From assembly GCA_964390005.1 (NCBI GenBank), contig CAYMGM010000008.1, positions 1 to 64,000 on the forward strand: 64,000 nt of DNA. The letters run 5' to 3'. Numbering within the stretch: position 1 is the stretch's first letter; every line of letters starts with the position of its first letter. The position numbers and the translations under genes are program-made. This stretch comes from CAYMGM01 sp964390005. Its GTDB lineage: Bacteria; Pseudomonadota; Alphaproteobacteria; UBA9219. Positions 17,363 to 26,769 of the stretch are shown here, piece by piece. The notes below the pieces were generated by a model that saw only the letters and a program-made list of their open reading frames with translations, was not told the DNA's origin and searched no databases.

Positions 17363-18673
17363 ATGTTTAAGATTCGCTCCCTTCTCATTTCTTTAACGGG
17401 ACCTTGGCGTCAAATCACCGTTTTTTGGCTCGGCGCGGCACTGGTCGCCTTGGTCGCCATCGGGGCAGCGCGGGCTTGCCTTATGGCAAACGATCTGTTT
17501 ATCGCCGCAACAAACGGTAAGGCTTGGCTGCCTTTTGTTCTAACGCCACTTGGTTTCGCGCTGGTCATGGCCCTAACACGCCGTTTTTTTTCAGGCGCGG
17601 AAGGCAGCGGCGTGCCGCAAACAATCGCCGCCATGACGCTTTTTGGCCAACCTTCCGGCAAAAGTTTTAGCGCGCAGATGTTGTCGTTGAAAACAGCGTT
17701 TGGCAAAATTGTACTAACCGTTTTAGGCATATGCGCGGGCGCTTCGGTGGGGCATGAAGGACCATCCGTCCAGATTGGCGCGGCCTTGATGCATAATTTT
17801 GGCAAAGATCTTCCTATTCGTATCCAAAACAAAGAACGCGCACTGGTTCTTGCGGGCGGCGCGGCTGGTATTGCTGCCGCCTTTAACACGCCGCTGGCAG
17901 GCGTTCTGTTCGCGATCGAAGATTTGGCGCACACGTTCGAAGAGAAAACAAACAATCTGGTGCTGACTTGCGTTATTTTTGCGGGCGTTTGCTCGCTCGC
18001 GCTTCTTGGCAACTACAGCTATTTTGGCCATACGAATGTCGCGCTGGACCTCAGCGACGCGATGGAAGCCTGCCTTTTATGTGGTATCGCTGGCGGCGTT
18101 TGCGGTGGTTTTTTCTCGCGCGCGCTTATTTTTTCCACCCAGAACCGCGCGCGCCTTCTCCCAGCCTTTTTCCGTGCGCGTCCCGTTTTGTTTGCCGCGC
18201 TTTGCGGGTTGGCGTTGGCAGGCATCGGCTTTTATGCCCACAACTGCGTTTTTGGCACGGGTTATGCCCAAGCCCGCGCCTTGCTGGAAGGAAAAACGCC
18301 GCTTCCCTTATGCTTTGGCGTTTTAAAACTTCTGTCCATCTTTTTGTCTTGCCTTAGCGGAATCCCTGGCGGGCTTTTTGCCCCCGCCTTGGCCGCAGGC
18401 GCTGGCATTGGCGCCGACGTTGCCGTTTTTCTTCCGCATATTCCGTCGGCGGCGTTGATTATCCTTGGCATGGTCGCGACCTTCTCGGGCGTCGTTCAGG
18501 CCCCCTTGACCGCCGCCGTCATCGTCATGGAAATGACCAGCGATTCGTCGCTGACTTTGCCGTTGATGATCTCGGCCTTTTTGGCTTTTGGCGTCTCGCG
18601 CCTTATTTGCCCGACACCGCTTTATAAAGCCCTTTCCCAAGGCTTTGTTGATCAGGAAACCCCTGCCTCTTAA
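17363..18673 (+). CDS. ClC-family chloride channel/transporter
   Basis: Integral membrane chloride transporter with about 16-18 helices. The family selectivity motifs are all present: GSGVPQ, GHEGPSVQ (external gating Glu), and GGLFAPALA. The second Glu of H+-coupled exchangers appears to be present in LFAIEDLAH, which favours a 2 Cl-/H+ antiporter over a passive channel. The length, 436 residues, matches ClC proteins without cytoplasmic CBS domains. It may serve acid tolerance or ion balance. Its neighbours are functionally unrelated. Confidence 0.92.
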   Translation: MFKIRSLLISLTGPWRQITVFWLGAALVALVAIGAARACLMANDLFIAATNGKAWLPFVLTPLGFALVMALTRRFFSGAEGSGVPQTIAAMTLFGQPSGKSFSAQMLSLKTAFGKIVLTVLGICAGASVGHEGPSVQIGAALMHNFGKDLPIRIQNKERALVLAGGAAGIAAAFNTPLAGVLFAIEDLAHTFEEKTNNLVLTCVIFAGVCSLALLGNYSYFGHTNVALDLSDAMEACLLCGIAGGVCGGFFSRALIFSTQNRARLLPAFFRARPVLFAALCGLALAGIGFYAHNCVFGTGYAQARALLEGKTPLPLCFGVLKLLSIFLSCLSGIPGGLFAPALAAGAGIGADVAVFLPHIPSAALIILGMVATFSGVVQAPLTAAVIVMEMTSDSSLTLPLMISAFLAFGVSRLICPTPLYKALSQGFVDQETPAS

Positions 18674-18744
18674 CCTTAACCTTTGTCCCCTGCCTTGCCA
18701 GCGCCTTGATTTCTGCGTAAAGCATGCTGGAAAGGAACGGTTTC

Positions 18745-19830
18745 ATGATTCTTGTCACAGGTATTGCCGGATTTATCGGATCGAACTTTGCGCTCGACTG
18801 GGCCTCTGCCAGTGGTGAGGCGCTGGTCGGCATCGATAAACTGACCTATGCGGGCAACCGGCACAATCTGGATGCCTTGGAAGGTCGCGCCGCTTATCAT
18901 TTTATCCAAGCCGATATCGGCGATCAGCAAGCCTTAACGGCGGCGCTTCAAACGCATCGCCCCCGCGCCGTCATTAATTTTGCGGCTGAATCCCATGTCG
19001 ATCGATCGATCTGCGGGCCGGAAGATTTTATCCAGACCAATCTGGTCGGAACCTTTCGCCTGCTGGAAAGCGTGCGCGCCTATTGGCAGGCCCTTCCCGC
19101 CGCCGAAAAAGAAGCCTTTCGCTTTGTGCACGTCTCAACCGACGAGGTTTATGGATCGCTTGCGGCGGAAGACCCAGCCTTTTCCGAGAAAACGCCCGCC
19201 GCGCCGAACAGCCCCTATGCCGCATCAAAAGCGGGATCGGATCATTTGGTCCGGGCGTGGCGTGAGACCTATGGCCTGCCAACCTTGACGACCAATTGCT
19301 CGAACAACTACGGGCCCTATCAGTTCCCGGAGAAGCTTATTCCGCTGATGATCCACAATGCGCTGGGCGGCGCGGCGCTTCCTGTTTACGGCGATGGCCT
19401 GAATGTCCGCGATTGGCTTTATGTCGGCGACCACGCTGCCGCGCTGCGGCTTGTCTTGGCCAAGGGCCGCGTGGGCGAGACGTATAACATCGGCGGGCGT
19501 AGCGAGAAAAAGAATATCGATGTCGTTCAGACCCTGTGCCATCTGTTAGACGCCGAAAGGCCGCGCGCCGATGGAAAATCTTATGCCGCGCAGATACAAT
19601 TCGTGAAAGATCGCCCCGGTCATGATCGGCGCTATGCCATCGATGCGCGAAAGATAGAGGCCGAACTGGGCTGGCGTCCGACCGAAAGCTTTGAGACAGG
19701 CCTGTTAAAAACGGTGCGTTGGTATTTGGCGAACGAAGCTTGGACGCAAAGCGTGACCAGCGGCGCCTATCGCAACTGGATCGAAAAACACTATGGCAGC
19801 GCCCCTTTGACGGGAGACAAAAACGCATGA
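18745..19830 (+). CDS. rfbB: dTDP-glucose 4,6-dehydratase
   Basis: Converts dTDP-glucose to dTDP-4-keto-6-deoxyglucose for surface polysaccharide sugars. It is an extended SDR with the NAD motif GIAGFIGSNF at the N-terminus, AAESHVDRSI, the catalytic YAASKAGSDH, and the NCSNNYGPYQFPEKLIPL segment typical of RmlB. The ATG at 18745 follows AAGGAAC; the first seven codons of the longer frame are excluded. It overlaps rfbA by four bases (ATGA), giving a coupled rfbB-rfbA-rfbC operon. The 361-residue length is normal. Confidence 0.95.
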   Translation: MILVTGIAGFIGSNFALDWASASGEALVGIDKLTYAGNRHNLDALEGRAAYHFIQADIGDQQALTAALQTHRPRAVINFAAESHVDRSICGPEDFIQTNLVGTFRLLESVRAYWQALPAAEKEAFRFVHVSTDEVYGSLAAEDPAFSEKTPAAPNSPYAASKAGSDHLVRAWRETYGLPTLTTNCSNNYGPYQFPEKLIPLMIHNALGGAALPVYGDGLNVRDWLYVGDHAAALRLVLAKGRVGETYNIGGRSEKKNIDVVQTLCHLLDAERPRADGKSYAAQIQFVKDRPGHDRRYAIDARKIEAELGWRPTESFETGLLKTVRWYLANEAWTQSVTSGAYRNWIEKHYGSAPLTGDKNA

Positions 19831-20714
19831 AACAGCGTAAAGGCATTATTCTGGCCGGGGGATCGGGCACGCGTTTGCACCCGATGACGCTGGCTGTTTC
19901 AAAGCAGCTTTTGCCGATCTATGACAAGCCGATGATCTATTATCCCTTGTCCACGCTGATGCTGGCGGGACTGCGCGATATTTTGATTATCTCAACCCCT
20001 CAGGATTTGCCGCGCTTTGCGCAGCTTTTAGGCGATGGCAGCGCTTGGGGCATGAACTTTTCCTATGCCGAACAGCCGTCGCCCGATGGGCTGGCCCAAG
20101 CTTTTGTGATTGGCGAGAGCTTTTTAGATGGTGCGCCATCGGCCCTTATCCTTGGCGACAATCTTTATCATGGCCATCAGCTTGTCCATCTTTTGCGCCG
20201 CGCCGATGAAAAAACCAGCGGGGCCACCGTTTTCGCCTATCATGTGCAAGATCCGGGGCGCTATGGCGTCATCGCATTTGATGAAGCTGGCCGCGCGATC
20301 TCGATTGAAGAAAAGCCCGCCAAGCCTCAATCAAATTACGCCATCACCGGCCTTTATTTTTATGACGACCAAGTCGTCTCGATGGCGAAAGGTCTGAAGC
20401 CTTCGGCGCGCGGCGAGCTGGAAATCAGCGACATCAACCGCCTTTACATGGAGCAAAGCCAGCTTTCGGTTGAGATCATGCGGCGTGGTTATGCATGGCT
20501 GGATACGGGAACGCCTGAATCTCTGTTACAAGCCAGCCAATTTATCGGCGTGATCGAACGGCGTCAGGGCATCAAAATCGCTTGCCCTGAAGAAATCGCT
20601 TACTTGCTTGGTTATATCGATGCCGCGCAATTAGAAGCCTTGGCAAAGCCGCTTTTGAAAAACGACTATGGCCAATACCTGATGTCGCTTTTGGAAAGGA
20701 ACGCTTCTTTATGA
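19827..20714 (+). CDS. rfbA: Glucose-1-phosphate thymidylyltransferase
   Basis: Makes dTDP-glucose from glucose-1-phosphate and dTTP, the entry step of the dTDP-sugar pathway. The nucleotidyltransferase signature GGSGTRLHPMT is at the N-terminus, followed by the KQLLPIYDKPMIYYPLS region, LGDNLYHG, and EEKPAKPQSNYA. The 295-residue length matches RmlA. Start and stop both lie in ATGA-type four-base overlaps with rfbB and rfbC. Confidence 0.96.
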   Translation: MKQRKGIILAGGSGTRLHPMTLAVSKQLLPIYDKPMIYYPLSTLMLAGLRDILIISTPQDLPRFAQLLGDGSAWGMNFSYAEQPSPDGLAQAFVIGESFLDGAPSALILGDNLYHGHQLVHLLRRADEKTSGATVFAYHVQDPGRYGVIAFDEAGRAISIEEKPAKPQSNYAITGLYFYDDQVVSMAKGLKPSARGELEISDINRLYMEQSQLSVEIMRRGYAWLDTGTPESLLQASQFIGVIERRQGIKIACPEEIAYLLGYIDAAQLEALAKPLLKNDYGQYLMSLLERNASL

Positions 20715-21256
20715 AGATGATACCGACGTCGATTGCGGATGTGCTGATTGTCGAGCCGCGCGTTTTTGGCGACGATCGCGGCTTTTTCTTTGAAAGCTAT
20801 AATGAAAAGGCCTTTACCGAAGCGGCAGGTTTTACCCCGCGCTTTGTGCAAGACAATCATTCGCGCTCGGTCCGCGGCGTTTTGCGCGGGTTGCATTATC
20901 AAATCCAACAGCCGCAGGCCAAGCTGGTTCGCGTGACGCTGGGCGAAGTTTTCGATGTCGCCGTCGATTTGCGCCGCGCCTCGCCAACTTTTGGCAAATG
21001 GGTTGGGACGGTTTTATCGGCGGAAAACAAGCGCCAGATGTGGATCCCCGAAGGCTTTGCGCACGGCTTTGCCGTTTTGTCGGACGAAGCCGAGTTTCTT
21101 TACAAAGCCACCGACTTTTATGCCCCCGCGCATGAGCGCTGCATTTTATGGAACGATCCCGATCTTGGCGTCGCTTGGCCGGTTCACACGCCGCCCCTTC
21201 TTTCGCCCAAGGATCTGCAAGGCGTTCCTTTTGCCAAGGCCGATCTTTACCCCTGA
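20711..21256 (+). CDS. rfbC: dTDP-4-dehydrorhamnose 3,5-epimerase
   Basis: Epimerises dTDP-4-keto-6-deoxyglucose at C3 and C5. The cupin-fold features of RmlC are clear: catalytic His in VLRGLHYQ, the preceding FVQDNHSRS, and IPEGFAHGF. The 181-residue length is typical. rfbD, which would make dTDP-L-rhamnose, does not follow; instead the gene runs ten bases into the end of a convergent glycosyltransferase gene. Confidence 0.95.
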   Translation: MKMIPTSIADVLIVEPRVFGDDRGFFFESYNEKAFTEAAGFTPRFVQDNHSRSVRGVLRGLHYQIQQPQAKLVRVTLGEVFDVAVDLRRASPTFGKWVGTVLSAENKRQMWIPEGFAHGFAVLSDEAEFLYKATDFYAPAHERCILWNDPDLGVAWPVHTPPLLSPKDLQGVPFAKADLYP

Positions 21257-22176
21257 AAAGAATCCAGCGCCGCTAAAACGTCATCGACAGGAAGAGCCGC
21301 CAGCGGCTCTTTTTGAAGAAGGCGAACGCTTGCACCTTTGGGGGCTGACCAAACCGGGTTCACGCGCCCTGAAAACAGCGTCAAAGTTGGCGCACCAACC
21401 GCCGCCGCAATATGCGTCGGCCCCGTATCGTTGCCGATGACAAAGCGCGCCCGCCGCGCAAGGCCTGCGACGTCAAAAAGCGACGTTTTTCCGCACAGAT
21501 TGATAACGTCGGGCGCAAGCGTTGTGATCTGCGCCAACGCTTCACCCTCGGCCTTTGTTCCGATGGCAATACTGGCGATCCCGCGCGCGGCCAAAGCTTG
21601 CGCCAACTGCGCGTAAAATTCCGGCGGCCAGCGTTTATAAAGACGATCCCCCGAACAACCGGGGATCAAAAGAGCAAAAACATCCGGCGGCACGAAACCC
21701 TCCACCGGTGCATCCAGCCAATCGAAGGCAGGCACTGGAAAAGCCTCTAGCCCCGCCCGCGCCAATTGCGCCGCGACAAAATCGGTATAATGCATGCCCG
21801 GTTGCGGGGGCCACAGGCGCGGATGCGAACAACCGCGCGCCGCGCCCGACCAGCCGACGCGCACGGGGCCGCCCAACGCCTGAAACAAAATCGCCTGACG
21901 GTTTTTCCCTTGAAGATCATACACAAAGTTTGGCGCAAAGGCGCGGACTTGACGCACCAGACGGATCCAAGCATCCAGCCGCCATGCGGGCGGCCGCGGA
22001 TCAACCAGCACCCGGTCGAACCAAGGCATAGCGGCAGCAAAGGACGCAAAAGCGGGCATGGTCAAAAGAGCGATTTCCGCTTTGGGGTGCCGCGCGCGAA
22101 TAGCAGCAAAAGCCGCCGCGCACAGGACAAGATCGCCCAAAGCGCCCAAGCGAATGACCAGGATTTTCTCTGTCAT
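21247..22176 (-). CDS. Glycosyltransferase family 9 (heptosyltransferase-like)
   Basis: Probable LPS-core glycosyltransferase of the ADP-heptose family (GT9, GT-B fold). Evidence is the ILVIRLGALGDLVLC N-terminus, the LIPGCSGDRLYKRWP segment equivalent to the nucleotide-sugar region, and FVIGNDTGPTHIAAA near the C-terminus, the family signature. Its place 15 bases downstream of another glycosyltransferase and the lpxB end of the lipid A block supports a core role. The acceptor and sugar cannot be assigned. Confidence 0.88.
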   Translation of the reverse strand: MTEKILVIRLGALGDLVLCAAAFAAIRARHPKAEIALLTMPAFASFAAAMPWFDRVLVDPRPPAWRLDAWIRLVRQVRAFAPNFVYDLQGKNRQAILFQALGGPVRVGWSGAARGCSHPRLWPPQPGMHYTDFVAAQLARAGLEAFPVPAFDWLDAPVEGFVPPDVFALLIPGCSGDRLYKRWPPEFYAQLAQALAARGIASIAIGTKAEGEALAQITTLAPDVINLCGKTSLFDVAGLARRARFVIGNDTGPTHIAAAVGAPTLTLFSGRVNPVWSAPKGASVRLLQKEPLAALPVDDVLAALDSFQG

Positions 22177-22191
22177 GCCCGCCCTTTCCGC

Positions 22192-23322
22192 TTAGCCCAG
22201 CAATTCATCGTAAACGGCCAGCGTCTTGTCGATCATTTGCTTTTTGCTGAATTGCGCGCGCGCGATCGCCATGCCCTTTTGAGACATCTCGGCACGCTTG
22301 GCTTCGGAAAGGCCAAGCGCGTTTTGGATGGCCGTGGCCCACGACGCCGGATATTCAGGCGGCAAAAGCCAGCCTGTTTCATCGGGCACAACCGTCTCGA
22401 CCGTCGCGCCCAAAGCGCTGGCAATCACGGGAACGCCCATGGCCATGGCCTCAACCGGCACGCGGCCAAAGCCTTCGGGCACCAGCGACGGCACTAAAAC
22501 AAGGTCCGCTAAGCTATAAGCCGCAGGCATGTCCGCACAATGCGCGACAAGATGCACACGCTCGCCAAGGCCCTTTTCGGCAATCAAAGCTACAAGCTGC
22601 GCACGATAGGCCTTGCGTCCTTGATCGTCGCCCAAAATCACCGCCTGCCAGAAAGGGGCGTCGTGGGGCATCAAGGCCAAAGCTTTGATGACAAGATCCT
22701 GCCCCTTGATCGGGCTGAGGCGTGCGGGCACAAGAATAATTTTCGCCGCGGGGTTAATCCCAAAGGCGGCGGCAAGCGCTTCGCGCCGGTCCTGTGTCAC
22801 GGCTTCAGGCGCAAAGCGCTGCCCGTCGATCCCGCGCGGCACGATACGAATCTTTTTGGATGAGATATGGTAATTGTCGGTCACATGCTTGGCGATGAAT
22901 GCCGATATGGCGATAATCCGATCCGCCCGTGTCATGATCCGGTTGTAATATTTCTTTAACCTGCTTTTAAACTTATACGCCGCGTGGAAGGTTGTCACGC
23001 TGGGAAGATGCGCCCGTGAAGCCGCGATCCGAACGCTCCACGCCGGGGCGCGCGAGCGGACATGCAGCAAATCAACCCCTTCTCGCCGCGCCAAGGCCGC
23101 CAGCCAAAAGCCGTTTTGGATGATCTTGACCGGGTTTTTGCTCGCAACATTATGCGTAAAATGAACCGCCCCGACTTTTTCCAATTCCGGCACGCGCGCG
23201 CCGCCGCGGCTGACGACCAATGCCCTGTCGCCGCGCGCCACCAGCGCCGCCGCGACATCAACGACAGCTTGCTCGGCCCCGCCCGCGCCCATATTCGGGA
23301 TGACTTGAAGGATTGTTTTCAT
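22192..23322 (-). CDS. Glycosyltransferase family 4 (group 1)
   Basis: GT-B fold retaining glycosyltransferase. The N-terminal GAGGAEQ motif and the C-terminal EGFGRVPVEAMAMGVPVIAS, with the E-x7-E pair of GT4 enzymes, are diagnostic. KIILVPARLSPIKGQD is the linker before the donor domain. The ATG at 23322 overlaps the lpxB stop in an ATGA, and AAGGAAAG lies just upstream; the longer frame would only add sequence inside lpxB. It probably acts on LPS core or an exported polysaccharide. Confidence 0.88.
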   Translation of the reverse strand: MKTILQVIPNMGAGGAEQAVVDVAAALVARGDRALVVSRGGARVPELEKVGAVHFTHNVASKNPVKIIQNGFWLAALARREGVDLLHVRSRAPAWSVRIAASRAHLPSVTTFHAAYKFKSRLKKYYNRIMTRADRIIAISAFIAKHVTDNYHISSKKIRIVPRGIDGQRFAPEAVTQDRREALAAAFGINPAAKIILVPARLSPIKGQDLVIKALALMPHDAPFWQAVILGDDQGRKAYRAQLVALIAEKGLGERVHLVAHCADMPAAYSLADLVLVPSLVPEGFGRVPVEAMAMGVPVIASALGATVETVVPDETGWLLPPEYPASWATAIQNALGLSEAKRAEMSQKGMAIARAQFSKKQMIDKTLAVYDELLG

Positions 23323-24500
23323 GGCTTTCCTTTGCGCTCTTGAATGACGCGCCAAACGACCGAGGCCGCGCGCTCAGACGGCACAAACTGCCCCGCCCCC
23401 AGCCAAGACGCCATCTGCGCCAGTTGCGCCCTGCAGGCTTCGCGTTGATCGGGATCCGCAAGAAAGACGCCGACGGCCTCCGCCAGCTTTGCAGGCGTAC
23501 AATTTTCCTGAAGATATTCAGGCATCAGCGACCTGTTCTGCATAATATTGATGAGCGTCACATAGCGCGTCTTGATCAAACGCCGCGCCAAGAAAGCGGT
23601 CAACGGATGAACTTTGTACGCAATCACCGACGGCAAGCGTGCCAAAGCCAGCTCAATCGACACGGTGCCGGAACAAGCCAGCGCGGCTGTCGAGGCGGCC
23701 AGTGCCCTATACTTGTCATCATCCCCACGCGCCACGATAACCGGGACAGGCCAACGCGCCAAAATCTTTTCAACCAGCGGCGCGACACTGTCCGCCACAG
23801 GCAGAACAAAGGTCAAACCCGGAAAACGCGCTGCCAAGATCTGGACCGTTTTCTCAAAGACAGGCATTAAGCGATTGATTTCCGAAACGCGGCTTCCCGG
23901 CAGCAACGTCAAAAGAAGCTGCGTAGGTGCAAGCCCATGTGCCGCGCGAAAAGCCGCGCCGTCGCCCAAGGCCGCGCCACTTTCAACCAGCGGATGGCCG
24001 ACAAAGGTACAAGGCAGACCGACCTTTTCAAAATAAGGCGGCTCGAACGGCAAAAGCGCAAGAAGATGATCCAAAAACGCGGCCACCTGAGCCGCCCGGC
24101 CTGGCCGCCAAGCCCAAACGCTGGGCGCGACGTAATGAACCAGTTTGATCGACGGATCAAGCGCACGAATTTGACGCGCGACGCGAAAGCTAAAATCGGG
24201 CGCGTCAATCGTCACAAAGACACAAGGCTTATCGGAAACAACGGCTTGCACAACCTTCTTCATGCGATCAAGCAGCATGGGGATGTGCTTGATAACCTCG
24301 AACAGCCCCACATGCCCCAGATCGTTATGTGAAAAAAGAGACTGCAAGCCTTCGTCGTGCATGCGCGGACCGCCAACGCCTTTGAAAACAATCGGCCCCG
24401 GCGCTTGCGCTTTCATCGCCTGCATCAAGCGCGATCCCAAAAGGTCTCCCGACGCTTCCCCCGCCAACAAATAGACAAGATAGGAAGCGGCCTCGGTCAT
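23319..24500 (-). CDS. lpxB: Lipid A disaccharide synthase
   Basis: Joins UDP-2,3-diacylglucosamine and lipid X into the lipid A disaccharide at the inner membrane. The family start LLAGEASGDLLGSRLM, VGGPRMHDEGL, the HYVAPSVWAWRPGR signature, and LLPGSRVSEI are all present. The 393-residue length is normal. It overlaps lpxI upstream and the GT4 gene downstream, both as ATGA junctions, so translation is coupled through this part of the block. Confidence 0.96.
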   Translation of the reverse strand: MTEAASYLVYLLAGEASGDLLGSRLMQAMKAQAPGPIVFKGVGGPRMHDEGLQSLFSHNDLGHVGLFEVIKHIPMLLDRMKKVVQAVVSDKPCVFVTIDAPDFSFRVARQIRALDPSIKLVHYVAPSVWAWRPGRAAQVAAFLDHLLALLPFEPPYFEKVGLPCTFVGHPLVESGAALGDGAAFRAAHGLAPTQLLLTLLPGSRVSEINRLMPVFEKTVQILAARFPGLTFVLPVADSVAPLVEKILARWPVPVIVARGDDDKYRALAASTAALACSGTVSIELALARLPSVIAYKVHPLTAFLARRLIKTRYVTLINIMQNRSLMPEYLQENCTPAKLAEAVGVFLADPDQREACRAQLAQMASWLGAGQFVPSERAASVVWRVIQERKGKP

Positions 24501-25339
24501 GGGGCAAGATCCTTTTCTGATAAGCCAAGAACGAACAAACCAGCTTCATCCGCCAGCCGAATGACCTCGGCCCTGTCCACAATCTGGCTGCGCCCGCCTT
24601 CCAGCGCGATGCCGCGCAGGCCCGCCGTAGCCGCGGCGCGGACCGTATCGGGGCCAATGGTCGGCAAATCCAGCCGCCCGTCTTGCTGCGGCTTGGCCAG
24701 CTTGACCAACACGCCGCCAGGGCCTTCGCGCTTCAACGAGGCTGTGCGGCCGATCAAGGCATCGGTGCCTTCGATGGCTTCAACCCCCAGCACAATCCCT
24801 TGCTGAACGACAACGGCCTGTCCCACATCCAAAAGTCCCAAGGCGCGCGCCACCTCAATACCCCGGCGCATATCGTGCCGAGCCGTCTCATCGGGCTCTT
24901 GCGCCGTCAAAAGGCCGACAGGCGTCACAAGATCCGCAAAAACTTCATGCGCCCCCATCAAACGAACCCCGCATTCTTCTTCCAGCACGTGGCCAATGGC
25001 CCGCAAAAGCCCATCATCGCCCAAAGCATGCATGCCAATGCGCGTCAGCGCTTTCAGCGTCCACCAATCGGGCTTGATTTCAAGCAGCGAAGGCCGCCGC
25101 ACGCGCCCAATCATCACGATGTGCGAAATATCTTCATCCGCCAACAGCTTTTTGAGGCGCGTCCCCGCCCCCAAGGGCAGCCATGCATGCGGCAAGCCAT
25201 CGGCCAGACCGGCATCGGCCTGACCTTCCAGACAAAACACAAAAAAGGGAATCGCCCCACGTTCGCAAGATTCAATGATCCGGCGCGGGGCCGTTCCGCC
25301 CCCCGCCAGAATACCAAGTTTGCGAATGGGGGCTGTCAT
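24497..25339 (-). CDS. lpxI: UDP-2,3-diacylglucosamine diphosphatase LpxI
   Basis: Hydrolyses UDP-2,3-diacylglucosamine to lipid X, replacing LpxH in most alphaproteobacteria. Recognised by the LGILAGGG N-terminus, MIGRVRRPSL, DDGLLRAI, and the C-terminal LVKLAKPQQDGRLDLPTIGPDTV segment of the former DUF1009 family. The ATG at 25339 is preferred over a TTG two codons upstream. It sits between lpxA and lpxB in the usual order, with a four-base overlap to lpxB. Confidence 0.93.
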   Translation of the reverse strand: MTAPIRKLGILAGGGTAPRRIIESCERGAIPFFVFCLEGQADAGLADGLPHAWLPLGAGTRLKKLLADEDISHIVMIGRVRRPSLLEIKPDWWTLKALTRIGMHALGDDGLLRAIGHVLEEECGVRLMGAHEVFADLVTPVGLLTAQEPDETARHDMRRGIEVARALGLLDVGQAVVVQQGIVLGVEAIEGTDALIGRTASLKREGPGGVLVKLAKPQQDGRLDLPTIGPDTVRAAATAGLRGIALEGGRSQIVDRAEVIRLADEAGLFVLGLSEKDLAP

Positions 25340-25375
25340 ATCCAAGAAGCCTTGCGAAAAGGGATGATACGGATG

Positions 25376-26173
25376 TTAGGCCTCGCCCTGCGGTTTGCAA
25401 AGCGGACGATTGTCGCGATTTTTGATGAACCCTAAAACGTCGCTGATCAAGGATTGCCCAGGATACATTTTGGCGACGTCGTCCATGCGTTCGCTCATGG
25501 TTCCTTCGGATGAGAAAAGCATCCGATAGGCGGTCCGAAGCGCATGGATATCTTCTTTATTAAAGCCGCGCCGTTCAAGCCCGATCAAGTTAAGCCCCGA
25601 TAAAAAGGCCCGGTCGCCTTTAACCGTGCCATAGGGAATGACGTCGCTGGCAACGCCCGACATACCGCCAATCATGGCATGCTCGCCAATACGGACAAAC
25701 TGCTGCACAGCGGCCAAACCGCCGATAACGACATAGTCGCCAACGACCACATGCCCGCCCAACGTCGCATTGTTGGCCATAATGACATGATCGCCGACAT
25801 GACAATCATGCGCGACATGCGCGCCGACCATATATAAACCGCCGTTGCCGACGCGCGTGATCATGCCGCCGCCTTCGGTCCCCGGGTTCATCGTTACGGA
25901 TTCGCGGATCTGGTTGTTCTCACCAATCTCTAGCGTTGATTCTTCGCCATGGTATTTCAGATCTTGCGGACGCTGTCCAATCGACGCAAACGGATAAATC
26001 ACCGTCCCAGCGCCAATCGTCGTAATGCCATCGACGACGACATGTGCAACCAAGCGAACGCGATCGCCCAATTTAACGCGCGGCCCGACGATGCAATAAG
26101 GCCCAATTTCAATATCTTTGCCAAGCTCGGCTTTGGGATCGACAATTGCCGTCGCGTGAATCTTTACGCTCAT
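25376..26173 (-). CDS. lpxA: UDP-N-acetylglucosamine O-acyltransferase
   Basis: First lipid A step, transfer of a hydroxyacyl chain from ACP to the 3-OH of UDP-GlcNAc. The left-handed parallel beta-helix hexapeptide repeats fill the first ~185 residues, for example VGPRVKLGDRVRLVAHVVV; the catalytic His lies in the VGAHVAHDCHVGD region. A C-terminal helical domain completes 265 residues. Its ATG overlaps the fabZ stop (ATGA). Confidence 0.96.
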   Translation of the reverse strand: MSVKIHATAIVDPKAELGKDIEIGPYCIVGPRVKLGDRVRLVAHVVVDGITTIGAGTVIYPFASIGQRPQDLKYHGEESTLEIGENNQIRESVTMNPGTEGGGMITRVGNGGLYMVGAHVAHDCHVGDHVIMANNATLGGHVVVGDYVVIGGLAAVQQFVRIGEHAMIGGMSGVASDVIPYGTVKGDRAFLSGLNLIGLERRGFNKEDIHALRTAYRMLFSSEGTMSERMDDVAKMYPGQSLISDVLGFIKNRDNRPLCKPQGEA

Positions 26174-26667
26174 GCGCCCATTCCTTTTTCCGCTTCGCTG
26201 TCAGGGACAAGCATCGCCGTGTAAACAGCCTCGGCCACAAGCGAGCCATCGACAAAAGCTTCGCCGCGGAACTTCCACACCTGACCGCGTTGCCGTTCTT
26301 TTTGAACTTTGATTTCCAGACGATCACCCGGCAAAACGGGGCGACGGAAACGGGCGTTGTCAATCGACATGAAATAGACGATATGCGAGGCCGCATTGAT
26401 TCCTTGCAAGGAATCGACGACCAGCGTCGCCGCCGTCTGCGCCATCGCTTCGATAATCAAAACGCCGGGCATAATGGGATGGCCAGGGAAATGCCCCTGG
26501 AAGAAGGGCTCGTTCACTGTGACGTTTTTAATGCCCGTGCAGCTTTGCGCATGAACAACGTCTGTCACGCGATCAATCAGCAAAAACGGATAACGATGCG
26601 GGATGCGCTCCATAATGCCCGTGACATCGATGGTTTTAGGCGCGCCGGTTTGTAACGTTTCACTCAT
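26170..26667 (-). CDS. fabZ: 3-hydroxyacyl-ACP dehydratase
   Basis: Hot-dog-fold dehydratase of fatty acid elongation. The active-site segment HRYPFLLIDRV and the FFQGHFPGHPIMPGVLIIEAMAQ motif with catalytic His and Glu are present. At 165 residues it is slightly longer than the ~150 typical. It lies directly after the skp-like gene; lpxD, which usually separates them, is not here. The 102 bases between contain no ORF and no clear terminator. Confidence 0.95.
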   Translation of the reverse strand: MSETLQTGAPKTIDVTGIMERIPHRYPFLLIDRVTDVVHAQSCTGIKNVTVNEPFFQGHFPGHPIMPGVLIIEAMAQTAATLVVDSLQGINAASHIVYFMSIDNARFRRPVLPGDRLEIKVQKERQRGQVWKFRGEAFVDGSLVAEAVYTAMLVPDSEAEKGMGA

Positions 26668-26769
26668 TCCCTTAGATCTCCGAAATGATGCCCTTTTCCT
26701 TTCACCCAGACGGCGAAAAGACGGTTCTTTTAATGATTGGAAAAGCCCCTGTATTAAAACAGAATCCCT

